NCBI GenBank assembly: GCA_002068415.1
Contig: MVZM01000002.1
Span: 107,292-171,291 of the forward strand
From: Tenericutes bacterium ADurb.BinA124
GTDB lineage: Bacteria; Bacillota_I; Bacilli_A; ML615J-28; CAG-698
Reading direction: 5' to 3'
Length of the DNA: 64,000 nt
The notes beneath the pieces were generated by a model that made no database searches, was not told the DNA's origin, and was given only the letters and a program-made list of their open reading frames with translations. This document shows positions 8,761 through 17,410 of this stretch, in pieces. The position numbers were made by a program, and so were the translations under genes. Within the stretch, counting starts at the first letter, position 1. Every line of letters begins with the position of its first letter.

Positions 8761-9914
8761 AAAAGCTAGCTTTATTAGGAGCAACCGGCTCCATCGGGAC
8801 GCAAGTTTTAGAGATTGTCAAGAACAATCCCGATTATCGGATTAAGAGTATCGCTTTTGGGAACAATGTTGTTTTAGGAAGGAAAATTATTGAGGAATTT
8901 CAACCGGAATTTGTGGCGGTACGGAATGATACGATTAAAGAAGATATTTTTCGCCAATTTCCCCAATTAAAAATTGGCGTTGGTGAGGCCGGATTAATTG
9001 AAGCCGCGACCTTTGTTGCGCCCGGAGATTATTTAATAAATGCTTTAGTGGGTGTTTTAGGTTTGGTACCGACAGTGGCGGCGATTGAAAAGGGCATTAA
9101 TATTTTATTGGCTAATAAAGAAACCTTAGTTGTCGGTGGTGAGATTATCATGCCGCTGGTGAAAAAACACGGTGTGATGTTACTACCGATTGACAGCGAA
9201 CACAGTGCCATTTTTCAGTGTTTGCACTGCGGGAAAAAAGAAGAAATCTCCCAATTGATTTTAACGGCTTCCGGCGGTCCGTTTCTTAAAAAAAGCCGCG
9301 AAGACTTAAAAAAAGTTAGTTTGGCGCAGGCTTTAGCTCATCCCAATTGGAAAATGGGACCGAAAATTACCATTGACAGTGCGACCATGGTTAACAAAGG
9401 CTTAGAAATCATCGAAGCTCATCATTTATTTGCTGTTCCTTATGATCGCCTTCGGGCGCTTATTCATCCGGAAAGCATCATTCATTCCTTGGTGGAATTT
9501 ACGGACCGGACCGTGATGGCACAGATGTCGCTTCCCGATATGCGCTTACCGATTCAATATGCCCTAACTTATCCCCAGCGTGTGGCTAATGCTTTATTCC
9601 CAGCCTTTGATTTTTCAAAAGGGTGGAATCTACATTTATTGCCCATGGATATGGATCGTTTTCCCTTAGTTAAATGGGCTTATGAAGTAGGAAGGGCGGG
9701 CGGAATCATGCCGGCTGTTTACAATGCCGCCAACGAAGCTGCCGTTTCCTTGTTTTTAAATAATAAAATTACTTTCTTGGAGATTGAAAAAATCATTATC
9801 CAAGCAGTTGAAAATGCCGTTAATGTGTCGAACCCTTCTCTTGAACAATTAATTAAGGTCAGTCGACAAGTTAACGAGCAAATCTTACAATCCTATGAGG
9901 TGGAGAATGGATAA
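8757..9914 (+). CDS. dxr: 1-deoxy-D-xylulose 5-phosphate reductoisomerase
   Basis: Second step of the MEP isoprenoid pathway: NADPH- and metal-dependent conversion of DXP to MEP in the cytosol. 385 residues, normal length. N-terminal NADPH fold GATGSIGTQVLEIV; LANKETLVVGGE; metal and substrate region DSEHSAIFQCL; TASGGPF; HPNWKMGPKITIDSATM with the MVNKGLEIIEA motif. Starts at an ATGA overlap with cdsA. Together with ispDF at 29346 it shows that isoprenoids come from the MEP route rather than mevalonate. Confidence 0.97.
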   Translation: MKKLALLGATGSIGTQVLEIVKNNPDYRIKSIAFGNNVVLGRKIIEEFQPEFVAVRNDTIKEDIFRQFPQLKIGVGEAGLIEAATFVAPGDYLINALVGVLGLVPTVAAIEKGINILLANKETLVVGGEIIMPLVKKHGVMLLPIDSEHSAIFQCLHCGKKEEISQLILTASGGPFLKKSREDLKKVSLAQALAHPNWKMGPKITIDSATMVNKGLEIIEAHHLFAVPYDRLRALIHPESIIHSLVEFTDRTVMAQMSLPDMRLPIQYALTYPQRVANALFPAFDFSKGWNLHLLPMDMDRFPLVKWAYEVGRAGGIMPAVYNAANEAAVSLFLNNKITFLEIEKIIIQAVENAVNVSNPSLEQLIKVSRQVNEQILQSYEVENG

Positions 9915-11535
9915 TTTAATTGGTATTTTAGCCTTCGTGTTCGTCTTGGGAATGATTATTGCCGTTCACGAAGGCGGACACTTTATTTTTGCGAAGCGAG
10001 CTAAAATCTTAGTTCGGGAATTTGCTTTCGGTATGGGTCCCCAACTTTTGAAAAAGAAAAAAGGGGAAACGGAATACAGCTTACGGGCTTTCCCCATAGG
10101 GGGCTTTTGTGCAATTGCCGGCGAAGAACATGAAGCTGACCCGTTTAAGGGTTTAACGCATGTGAAACTGCAGATAGAAAACGGCATGATTAAAGCTTTT
10201 TATTTAGATGTGGACGATGATGAGGTGGATTTTCCTCTTTACAAAATCATCAGTTATGATTTATTTGATGCGGAAAACACCGGTAATCTTTATATGATTG
10301 CTATCAAAAATGGCGAACCGGAAAATTTACCGGTTGATCCTAGCGCATATATTTACCAAAAACGCAAGGGGTATCAAATCGCTCCCTATAATCGGACCAT
10401 CGGTTCCAAACCAAAATGGCAACGAGCAATGGTGATTTTTGGTGGACCGCTGATGAACTTTTTATTAGCTTTGGTCGCTTTCTTTGTTGCCGCTTTGTTA
10501 ATTGGTTTTCCCAACACCGAAAGTTCCCAAATATCGGGGCTTACTAAACCGACGGCAGACGATCCCGGCAGTCCGGCTTACATTGCGGGTTTAAGAGATG
10601 GAGACACCATAATTCATCTTAAGAGCGGGACCCTAGAACTTGTCGTTGATAAATGGAATGATGTTTCCTCCTTTATGGCTCAGTATACAACGCAAGGATT
10701 AACAACTCCGATTGAAGTTACTTATCTACGGAATGCTAGTCAATATCAAAAGGCGGTCGTTCCTCAATTGATTTTATATAGCATCGGGGTTTTAGGGGAA
10801 ATGACGGATGAAGGGATTCGCATTATTGAGCTTGCGGAAGTTGATGACACGATGGCAACGAATGCTGATTTAAAAGTCGATGATGTGATTGTTGCTTTGA
10901 ATGATGTTCCCTATACGAATTTAACCGCTTTATATCAAGTCTTAATTGACTATGAAGGCAATAGTCCGGTGGCTAGCGAAAACATTGTTCGGGTTGGCAT
11001 CATTCGTGAAGGAGCTAGCCAAGATGTTGACATTCGCCCCTACAGTCACAAAATAATGAGTACGCAAAAAACCAGTGATGGCGAATTGCTTCCGATTGTG
11101 AAAGTCGCAATGGGCATTTCCCCGACCTATCATTTTGATTTGGTGAAGAGTTTGGAATATAGCGGCAAAAGCACATTATCATCATTTACGGCGATTATTG
11201 ATACTCTTGATTTGTTATTTAATGATGACACCGTTACGATTGCGGCTTTATCCGGGCCGGTGGGAATTTTTAGCATCACCAAACAAATTGCCGCCAACGG
11301 TTTTCCCCAATTACTTAATTGGATGGGCTTATTAAGTGTGAATGTCGGGCTCTTAAACTTATTCCCGATTCCCGCTTTAGACGGCGGTCGCTTGCTTTTC
11401 TTAGGTTATGAAGCGATTACGCGCAAAAAAACCAATCCCAAAGTCGAAACCATCTTAATCACGGTTACTATGTTTTTATTGTTTGGCTTAATGATTTATG
11501 TAACCTTTAACGATATCTTAGATTTAATAAAGTAG
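9907..11535 (+). CDS. rseP: RseP/RasP-type site-2 zinc metalloprotease
   Basis: Intramembrane protease that cuts membrane anchors such as anti-sigma factors or signal peptides. I chose ATG 9907 because GAGGTGGAG lies just upstream; an in-frame ATG at 9895 has no RBS. It overlaps the dxr end by 8 bp. The zinc motif HEGGH (residues 21-25) lies in the first membrane segment, GGPLMNF follows near residue 180, two PDZ-like regions fill the middle, and the C-terminal membrane motif NLFPIPALDGGR is present. At 542 residues it is longer than the roughly 420-450 of RasP/RseP; the extra length is an insertion around residues 75-150 before the second membrane segment and a second PDZ-like stretch. Confidence 0.93.
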   Translation: MDNLIGILAFVFVLGMIIAVHEGGHFIFAKRAKILVREFAFGMGPQLLKKKKGETEYSLRAFPIGGFCAIAGEEHEADPFKGLTHVKLQIENGMIKAFYLDVDDDEVDFPLYKIISYDLFDAENTGNLYMIAIKNGEPENLPVDPSAYIYQKRKGYQIAPYNRTIGSKPKWQRAMVIFGGPLMNFLLALVAFFVAALLIGFPNTESSQISGLTKPTADDPGSPAYIAGLRDGDTIIHLKSGTLELVVDKWNDVSSFMAQYTTQGLTTPIEVTYLRNASQYQKAVVPQLILYSIGVLGEMTDEGIRIIELAEVDDTMATNADLKVDDVIVALNDVPYTNLTALYQVLIDYEGNSPVASENIVRVGIIREGASQDVDIRPYSHKIMSTQKTSDGELLPIVKVAMGISPTYHFDLVKSLEYSGKSTLSSFTAIIDTLDLLFNDDTVTIAALSGPVGIFSITKQIAANGFPQLLNWMGLLSVNVGLLNLFPIPALDGGRLLFLGYEAITRKKTNPKVETILITVTMFLLFGLMIYVTFNDILDLIK

Positions 11536-11542
11536 GTGCAAT

Positions 11543-12781
11543 ATGAAACAAAGCTTATTATTTGTTCCAACCTTAAGAGAAACCCCAAAAGAAGCAGAAG
11601 TAATCAGTCATAGAATTTTGCTTAAAGGTGGTTATATCAAACAAACTGCGGCGGGCATTTATAGTTATTTGCCGCTGGCTTATCGTGTTATTAAAAAGAT
11701 TGAAGCGATTATTCGTGAAGAAATGGATGCCATGGGGGCTTGCGAATTGCTAATGCCGGCCCTCCAACCCAAAGATTTATGGCTTGAATCGGGACGCTGG
11801 CAGGATTATGGGAAAGAATTAGTTCGTTTAAAGGATCGTCACGATCGTGATTTTTGTTTGGGGCCCACCCATGAAGAAGTTGTTACGGCCATTGTTCGCG
11901 ATTATATCAACAGTTATAAAAAACTGCCTTTGGCACTTTACCAAATTCAGACTAAATTCCGCGATGAATTCCGTCCGCGTTTTGGTTTAATGCGGGGTCG
12001 GGAATTTATTATGAAGGATTTATATACTTTCCATAGCACGGATGCGGATCTTGATTTATGGTATGATAAAACCAGACAAGCTTACCAAAATATTCTTAAC
12101 CGTTTAGATTTACATTACCGCATTGTTAATGCTTCCAGTGGTAATATCGGCGGCGCTTCGAGTGAAGAATTTATGATTCTTTGTGATATTGGCGAAGATA
12201 CCATTGTTTATAGTGATGAAAGCGACTTTGCCAGCAACACCGAACTTTGTGATTTGCCCGTTGGTGCTTTGTCTCCGGATGGCAAAGGCCATATTTTACA
12301 TGCCAAGGGTATTGAAGCCGGTCATATCTTTAAATTAGGAACGAAATATTCTGAACCGATGAAAGCTTTCTTCCTTGACCAAAATCAAACCCAACAACCA
12401 ATTATTATGGGTTGCTACGGCATGGGCGTTTCTAGGTTATTGATGGCTGTTTTAGAACAACATTACCGCGATGAAGTGGCGTTGTGGCCGGATACCATTG
12501 CTCCTTTTAAAATCCATATTATTCCTCTCGATAAAGAAGGAACGAAAGCTTATCAATTATCGGAACAACTTCATGATGCCTTATCAAACCGTTATGAAGT
12601 TTTATTTGATGATCGGGATGAACGGCCGGGCGTCAAATTTAAAGATGCCGATTTAATCGGTGCTAATTATCGTTTGGTTTGTGGCCGTAAAGCTCAGCAA
12701 GGCTTGTTTGAAGTCACCAATCTTCGGGAAAAAACGATGGTGGAAATGAGCTTTGAGCAATTATTAGAGTTTTTGTTTTAG
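11543..12781 (+). CDS. proS: prolyl-tRNA synthetase lacking the editing (INS) domain
   Basis: Charges tRNA-Pro. Class II motifs: motif 1 around residues 60-75, motif 2 with FRDEFRPRFGLMRGREF, motif 3 with GCYGMGVSRLL, and a C-terminal anticodon-binding domain (VLFDDRDERPGVKF). It is 412 residues instead of about 570 for the common bacterial ProRS. The missing block is the INS domain that normally sits between motifs 2 and 3 and deacylates Ala-tRNA-Pro; here the sequence passes from IVYSDESDFASNTE to KGIEAGHIFKLGTKYS after only a short linker. The catalytic and anticodon parts look intact, so it should be active but not self-editing. RBS TAGGTG upstream; 7 bp after rseP. Confidence 0.96.
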   Translation: MKQSLLFVPTLRETPKEAEVISHRILLKGGYIKQTAAGIYSYLPLAYRVIKKIEAIIREEMDAMGACELLMPALQPKDLWLESGRWQDYGKELVRLKDRHDRDFCLGPTHEEVVTAIVRDYINSYKKLPLALYQIQTKFRDEFRPRFGLMRGREFIMKDLYTFHSTDADLDLWYDKTRQAYQNILNRLDLHYRIVNASSGNIGGASSEEFMILCDIGEDTIVYSDESDFASNTELCDLPVGALSPDGKGHILHAKGIEAGHIFKLGTKYSEPMKAFFLDQNQTQQPIIMGCYGMGVSRLLMAVLEQHYRDEVALWPDTIAPFKIHIIPLDKEGTKAYQLSEQLHDALSNRYEVLFDDRDERPGVKFKDADLIGANYRLVCGRKAQQGLFEVTNLREKTMVEMSFEQLLEFLF

Positions 12782-12790
12782 GAGGATATT

Positions 12791-13951
12791 ATGAATAATT
12801 TACCAACGATTTCCGGATTCAAAGATAGTGTTATTTATGTAGCAGGTTTGGGTTTGTATAAAACTTCGCTTAGCATTAACCAAGGGAAAATCTCCAGCCT
12901 CAATTCAGCACCGGCCGATGCGATGAGTTTACCCGAAGATTTGATTGTTGTTCCCGGTTTTATCAATCGCCATGCTCATGGTGCTAATCATTCCGATGCC
13001 ATGTATCCATCTTATAAAGATCTTCACAATATTGCTTTGACTTTAGCTTCGGAAGGAATTACGACTTTCTTAGCAACTACGATGACACAAACGCCGGATA
13101 ACATTGACCAAGCTTTAAAGAATATTCGTGAATATATCAAAAAGCACCCGGATGCGGGCGCTTTGGTATATGGTGTTCATTTAGAAGGACCATTTATCAG
13201 TAAAAAACATAAGGGTGCACAACCGGAACATGCGATTGTTCCCGCCGATGTGGATAGCTTTAAACACTATCAAACGACGAGTGGCAATAATATCAAACAA
13301 GTAACTTTAGCCTATGAGGAAAACGGCGAAGCTTTAGTTAAATACTTAGTTAGCCAAGGAATTGTAGCCAGTTTAGGCCATTCCGATGCAACGGCCAAAG
13401 ATTTACAGGCGGCCGCGGATGTCGGATTAACATCCTTGACCCATACTTTTAATGCCATGCGTCCCCTCCATCATCGTGAAGTGGGAGCATTAGGTGCAGC
13501 CTTACTGGATGAGCGGATTTATTTAGAAGTGATTGCTGATTTAATTCATGTTTCGAAAGAAGCCCTTCAGGTTTTATATCGCTTAAAAGGACCGAAGAAA
13601 GTTACTTTAGTTACCGACAGCATTGAAGCCAGCCATATGCCCGACGGGATTTACCAATTGGGCGGGCAGGAAGTCATTGTTAAGGGAAATGAGGCTCGCT
13701 TATCATCGGGTGCCTTAGCAGGAAGCACTTTGTTGATGAATGATGCCATCCGTAATTTTAAAGAAGTTAACAATTTGTCCTTAACGGAAGCCATTGACTT
13801 AGCGACGATTAATCCGGCTCGTTGTTTGGGAATTGACAGTATTAAAGGAGAAATTGCTTTAGGAAAAGATGCTGACTTTACCGTTATTGATCAAGATTTA
13901 CAGGTTTATATGACAGTGAGAAATGGGAAGATGATATACAAAAAGTCCTAA
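12791..13951 (+). CDS. nagA: N-acetylglucosamine-6-phosphate deacetylase
   Basis: Amidohydrolase-family enzyme that converts GlcNAc-6-P to GlcN-6-P and acetate, feeding amino-sugar use into glycolysis. 386 residues. Motifs: NRHAHGANHSDAM (first metal His pair), HLEGPFIS with the metal glutamate, GHSDATAKD, THTFNAMRPLHHRE and VTDSIEASHMPDG with the catalytic Asp. RBS AGGAGG 5 bp upstream of ATG, 9 bp after proS. No nagB or PTS gene is next to it. Confidence 0.96.
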   Translation: MNNLPTISGFKDSVIYVAGLGLYKTSLSINQGKISSLNSAPADAMSLPEDLIVVPGFINRHAHGANHSDAMYPSYKDLHNIALTLASEGITTFLATTMTQTPDNIDQALKNIREYIKKHPDAGALVYGVHLEGPFISKKHKGAQPEHAIVPADVDSFKHYQTTSGNNIKQVTLAYEENGEALVKYLVSQGIVASLGHSDATAKDLQAAADVGLTSLTHTFNAMRPLHHREVGALGAALLDERIYLEVIADLIHVSKEALQVLYRLKGPKKVTLVTDSIEASHMPDGIYQLGGQEVIVKGNEARLSSGALAGSTLLMNDAIRNFKEVNNLSLTEAIDLATINPARCLGIDSIKGEIALGKDADFTVIDQDLQVYMTVRNGKMIYKKS

Positions 13952-13958
13952 TTTGGTG

Positions 13959-13981
13959 GGCCGATTAGTTCGGCCTTTTTT
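13959..13981 (+). terminator. terminator after nagA, overlapping the udk 3' end
   Basis: GGCCGA/TCGGCC stem with a five-base loop and a T run on the plus strand. The stop codon of the opposing udk gene lies in the loop. Confidence 0.85.
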
Positions 13982-14597
13982 CTTTCATAATATTACGGAT
14001 TTTACTGACGATGATGTCAATGGCGACATCATTATGTCCTCCTTCAGGAATGATTAAATCGGCATGGACTTTCGATGGTTCCACAAACTCTAAATGCATT
14101 GGGCGGACGGTCGTTAAATACTGATTGATGACTGAGTCAATGCTCCGGCCTCGTTCGTTAATGTCACGCATCAACCGGCGGATAAAGCGGACATCATCCG
14201 GGGTGTGCACAAACAATTTGATGTCAAACATTTTTCGTAGTTCGGGGATGGCAAAAATCATAATTCCTTCCACAATAATGACATCGGCGGGAGCGATTTG
14301 TTCGACCAACAAGGCCCGATTATGGTTAACAAAATCATAAGTGGGTTTATCGATGCTTTTTCCTTGTTTCAGCATTTTTAAATGTTTGATTAATAATGGG
14401 CTATCATAAGCAGAGGGATGATCGTAATTGATGTTTTTTCGCTCGGCTAATGTTAAATGCGAGTTCTCATGGTAATAATCATCCAACCTAATAACAACGA
14501 CTGATCCTAAAGCATGGGATTGTTCGAACAGTTTTTTCGCAACCGTGGTTTTTCCGCTGGCGGTTCCCCCAGCAATGCCAATAATGGTTGTCTTCAT
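13965..14597 (-). CDS. udk: uridine kinase
   Basis: Phosphorylates uridine and cytidine with ATP or GTP in pyrimidine salvage. I start at 14597: GGAGGAGCT sits directly upstream and the protein begins MKTTIIGIAGG. A longer frame to 14648 has no RBS. 210 residues, the normal length. Walker A GGTASGKTT (residues 10-18), RLDDYY, NYDHPSAYD, VIVEGIMIF and the lid-region RRLMRDINERGRS all match the PRK/UPRT-type uridine kinase family. Transcribed divergently from the glycosyl-hydrolase-like gene. Confidence 0.95.
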   Translation of the reverse strand: MKTTIIGIAGGTASGKTTVAKKLFEQSHALGSVVVIRLDDYYHENSHLTLAERKNINYDHPSAYDSPLLIKHLKMLKQGKSIDKPTYDFVNHNRALLVEQIAPADVIIVEGIMIFAIPELRKMFDIKLFVHTPDDVRFIRRLMRDINERGRSIDSVINQYLTTVRPMHLEFVEPSKVHADLIIPEGGHNDVAIDIIVSKIRNIMKEKRPN

Positions 14598-14619
14598 AGC
14601 TCCTCCCTTAGTTGGTTTG

Positions 14620-14648
14620 ATTATACAAAAAAGGGGCTTATTAGTCAA
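14620..14648 (-). promoter_or_regulatory. udk promoter
   Basis: On the minus strand TTGACT, 17-bp spacer, TATAAT. This is one of the best sigma-A type promoters in the window and supports the shorter udk start. Confidence 0.85.
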
Positions 14649-14687
14649 TTTAAAAAGCGGTTTTTACTGGTTTTTAAGGAGCAACTA

Positions 14688-14696
14688 TGGTATAAT
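14688..14696 (+). promoter_or_regulatory. extended -10 promoter of the GHL10 gene
   Basis: TGGTATAAT, 18 bp before the GTG start at 14715, with no -35 at the usual spacing. Confidence 0.65.
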
Positions 14697-14714
14697 CGTT
14701 CAAGAGGTGAAATT

Positions 14715-16727
14715 GTGAGACAATGTAAATTATTCTTAATGGCGTTTTTGCTGGGCTTAATGAGTATTTTTTTCTTTCAGCCCCAAGTTACCGCCACCAC
14801 CAATTATCAAGAAAAAATCTTTGAATTTCGTGGCGCTTGGGTTGCGACGGTTAGCAATATGGATATGCCCCGTCAAGCATCGACTCAAGCCAATGATATA
14901 AAAGCCTACCAAGATGAATTTTTGCAGATTTTGGATGTCTTTGAAGCTTATCGTTTGAACGCCGTTATTTTTCAAGTGCGGCCGACCAACGATGCTTTTT
15001 ACAGTTCAACCATCAATCCTTGGAGTCGCTTCTTAATTAATGTGGAGGGACAGTACCCAGGTTGGGATCCCATGGCCTGGATGATTGAGAGATGTCATGA
15101 ACGCAATATGGAATTTCATGCCTGGCTGAATCCTTATCGAGCATCGCTCGGTGTACTTCCGGATACCGGTGATTATCAAAGTGAATTAAACAGTTATTTG
15201 CAAACTTTGTCACCGCTTAATTTCGCAAGAAAACATCCCGATTTATTGGTTCGGGGTATTCACGCCCCCGGCGATGCACGGATTTTACTAAACCCTGCGG
15301 AACCTTTGGTGCGTAAGCATATCTACGATACCATTGAAGAAATTGTGCGTAAGTATAATGTTGATGCCATTCATTTTGATGATTACTTTTACAACGGCGT
15401 TGCTGATGCGGAAGATAATGCTAATTATCAAGCCTATCTAAAGAATAATCCTTATTTATCAAAAGGTGACTGGCGTCGTGAACAGGTTAATATTTTAATT
15501 AAAGGAATTCACGATTTATTAGAAAACTTGAATTCCTCCTTAAACAAACAGGTTCAGTTCGGTATCAGTCCGGCTGGAGTTTGGGCTCCGGCCGATAATA
15601 TGGGTTGCGGGGCTTACGGACAACCGGGGGGCATGACCGACATCGCCTGTTATAGTTATAGTTCTTATGTGGATTTATTTGCGGACACGAAAAAATGGGT
15701 TAATGAAGGTTGGATTGATTATCTTGTTCCCCAAAACTATGGTAATTTAAATGGTAATCATCCAGCCATCACGCGGTGGTGGGCCAATGAAGTCAGCAAA
15801 GGTGATGTGAAACTGTACATCGGCTTAGCGCCTTATCAATATATTAATTCAGGTTGGTCGATTCCAGAAATGGACAACCAAATGATGCTGGGCTATTCCT
15901 ATCCGTCCGTTAGTGGCTATGTGTTTTTCTCAATTAGAATTTTGCGCCATCCAACGAATAACAATTTAACAAAAGCTTTGGAAAAATTGCAAGAACGATG
16001 GTCGCATGGAGCCCTACCGCCCCTTGTTTTTCCGAAAGCGGTGTCTGATTATTCCAAGCCGACTTTGTCTGCTTGGCGCAATGCCAATCACATTAATTTA
16101 TCTTTTGATGCCAATCCGAATGCTTATGGATATCTTCTTTATCGACTTATGAAGGATGAAGTTTTTAATGCGCAAACAACCCCAATTTTCGATGTTGTTG
16201 CTAACCCTAAAAAAGCTTTTACGGTGCGTCATCAAGCGGATAATCTCACTGATTATACTTATTATGTGCAAACCGTCTTCAATGATGGAACGATGAGCAC
16301 GGATTATCAAGTGCTTTCCACGGGGATTTATGATAACAATGCCGCGCCGGTTTTAAACAAGGTCCGAATTGAAGCCGATTCCTTAGTCTTTGCCTATCGG
16401 GATTGGATTAAGATTACCGGGGAAGTTAGTGATATCAATAATGATGAAGTCACTTTGACAATCGCTTTAGATGTTTCACTTCCCAATTATTCCTTGGTTT
16501 TCAAAACGGAAATTGTTGACGGCAAGTTTAGTTTTCTGGTGTTCATCCCGCCACAAACGATTAACCGCGGCCGCTTTGTGATTACCGCTTCCGATGGTTT
16601 GGACAGCACTGTTGTGCAAACCATCCCCTTTTACTCGCCGGCTTCGAAATATACGGATCTTATGATTTCGTTTATGAATATGGAATTAATGTTGTCGGAC
16701 TTTTCGGAACGCATTTATGGTGACTAA
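14715..16727 (+). CDS. secreted glycosyl hydrolase-like protein (GHL10/YngK family)
   Basis: 670 residues from GTG 14715, chosen because AGAGGTGA lies 5 bp upstream and a signal peptide begins there (RQCK followed by a hydrophobic run ending near VTA). The open frame to 14514 overlaps udk and lacks an RBS. The catalytic-like domain (about residues 38-350) has FRGAWVATVSNMD, WLNPYRA, HFDDYF and YLVPQNYG, typical of the GHL10/DUF187 TIM-barrel family, of which YngK is a member. The C-terminal 250 residues look like beta-sandwich modules, the first Fn3-like. Probably acts on an outside glycan; substrate unknown. The stop overlaps the next start (TAATG), so the two genes are coupled. Confidence 0.87.
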   Translation: MRQCKLFLMAFLLGLMSIFFFQPQVTATTNYQEKIFEFRGAWVATVSNMDMPRQASTQANDIKAYQDEFLQILDVFEAYRLNAVIFQVRPTNDAFYSSTINPWSRFLINVEGQYPGWDPMAWMIERCHERNMEFHAWLNPYRASLGVLPDTGDYQSELNSYLQTLSPLNFARKHPDLLVRGIHAPGDARILLNPAEPLVRKHIYDTIEEIVRKYNVDAIHFDDYFYNGVADAEDNANYQAYLKNNPYLSKGDWRREQVNILIKGIHDLLENLNSSLNKQVQFGISPAGVWAPADNMGCGAYGQPGGMTDIACYSYSSYVDLFADTKKWVNEGWIDYLVPQNYGNLNGNHPAITRWWANEVSKGDVKLYIGLAPYQYINSGWSIPEMDNQMMLGYSYPSVSGYVFFSIRILRHPTNNNLTKALEKLQERWSHGALPPLVFPKAVSDYSKPTLSAWRNANHINLSFDANPNAYGYLLYRLMKDEVFNAQTTPIFDVVANPKKAFTVRHQADNLTDYTYYVQTVFNDGTMSTDYQVLSTGIYDNNAAPVLNKVRIEADSLVFAYRDWIKITGEVSDINNDEVTLTIALDVSLPNYSLVFKTEIVDGKFSFLVFIPPQTINRGRFVITASDGLDSTVVQTIPFYSPASKYTDLMISFMNMELMLSDFSERIYGD

Positions 16728-17389
16728 TGTTGTGGATTGATTTAGCGGGGGCCGTTCTCGGAATTGGATTAATATTTTTTATTATCAATCGGGCGCTAAG
16801 GTTTATTAAGAACAACCGGCGCGCATTTATTAATTTAGGTTTAGGGCTTTTCTTGGCTTTGTTGTTTTTCTTGGCTTGGTATTTTGATCAAAAAAACCAA
16901 ACGAGTGAAGCTTTGTTAGCTTATCTATTTTACATAGCTGCAAGCATCGCCCATGGTTTCATCGGTTTTGCATCAATCATGTTCCCTAAATTAGCCTATC
17001 TAAAACAACGAACAACGAGTAAAGTTTACTATCAAGAATATTTATATGTGTTATTACGAACTGAGGAACAAATCTTCCTCTTTAAGAAAGCCAAACACTT
17101 GGGCGGCTTTGTTTACAAATTAAAGAAAACCGATTACCATGATGATGTTTTAAAAACTCTTTGTACAAAATGGGGGGTAAAAACATCAATTATGAACCAA
17201 GGGAAAATGATTATTAATCAGGAAAAAACGATTTATCACGCTTATTTATTGTTTGTTTCTAAACCAATGGAAAGTGCCAATTGGCTGGGATATTCGATAA
17301 AAGACCCGAGCCAATGGCCTAATGATCCTTTCGAACGGGAAATGATGCTAAGACTTAATTTACAAGAACCGTTTAAAATTGAAAAGTGA
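16727..17389 (+). CDS. small membrane protein, function unknown
   Basis: 220 residues. Three hydrophobic segments in the first 90 residues, then a basic cytosolic-looking domain of 130 residues with YVLLRTEEQIFLFKKAK and HAYLLFVSKP, which could be a small alpha/beta fold. No family recognised. It begins 1 bp inside the stop of the preceding gene, so it is co-translated with the glycosyl-hydrolase-like protein. Confidence 0.75.
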   Translation: MLWIDLAGAVLGIGLIFFIINRALRFIKNNRRAFINLGLGLFLALLFFLAWYFDQKNQTSEALLAYLFYIAASIAHGFIGFASIMFPKLAYLKQRTTSKVYYQEYLYVLLRTEEQIFLFKKAKHLGGFVYKLKKTDYHDDVLKTLCTKWGVKTSIMNQGKMIINQEKTIYHAYLLFVSKPMESANWLGYSIKDPSQWPNDPFEREMMLRLNLQEPFKIEK

Positions 17390-17410
17390 CCTCATTCGGG
17401 GTCACTTTTC
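17381..17410. terminator. bidirectional terminator between convergent genes
   Basis: GAAAAGTGACC pairs with GGTCACTTTTC over 11 bp. The stop codons of both convergent genes lie inside the stem (TGA at 17387 on plus, TGA at 17404 on minus), and A/T runs on both sides serve each direction. Confidence 0.85.

Noticed and set aside
14514..14714. Longer N-terminus of the glycosyl-hydrolase-like protein
   Set aside because: It overlaps udk and its promoter, lacks an RBS, and the signal peptide starts at GTG 14715.
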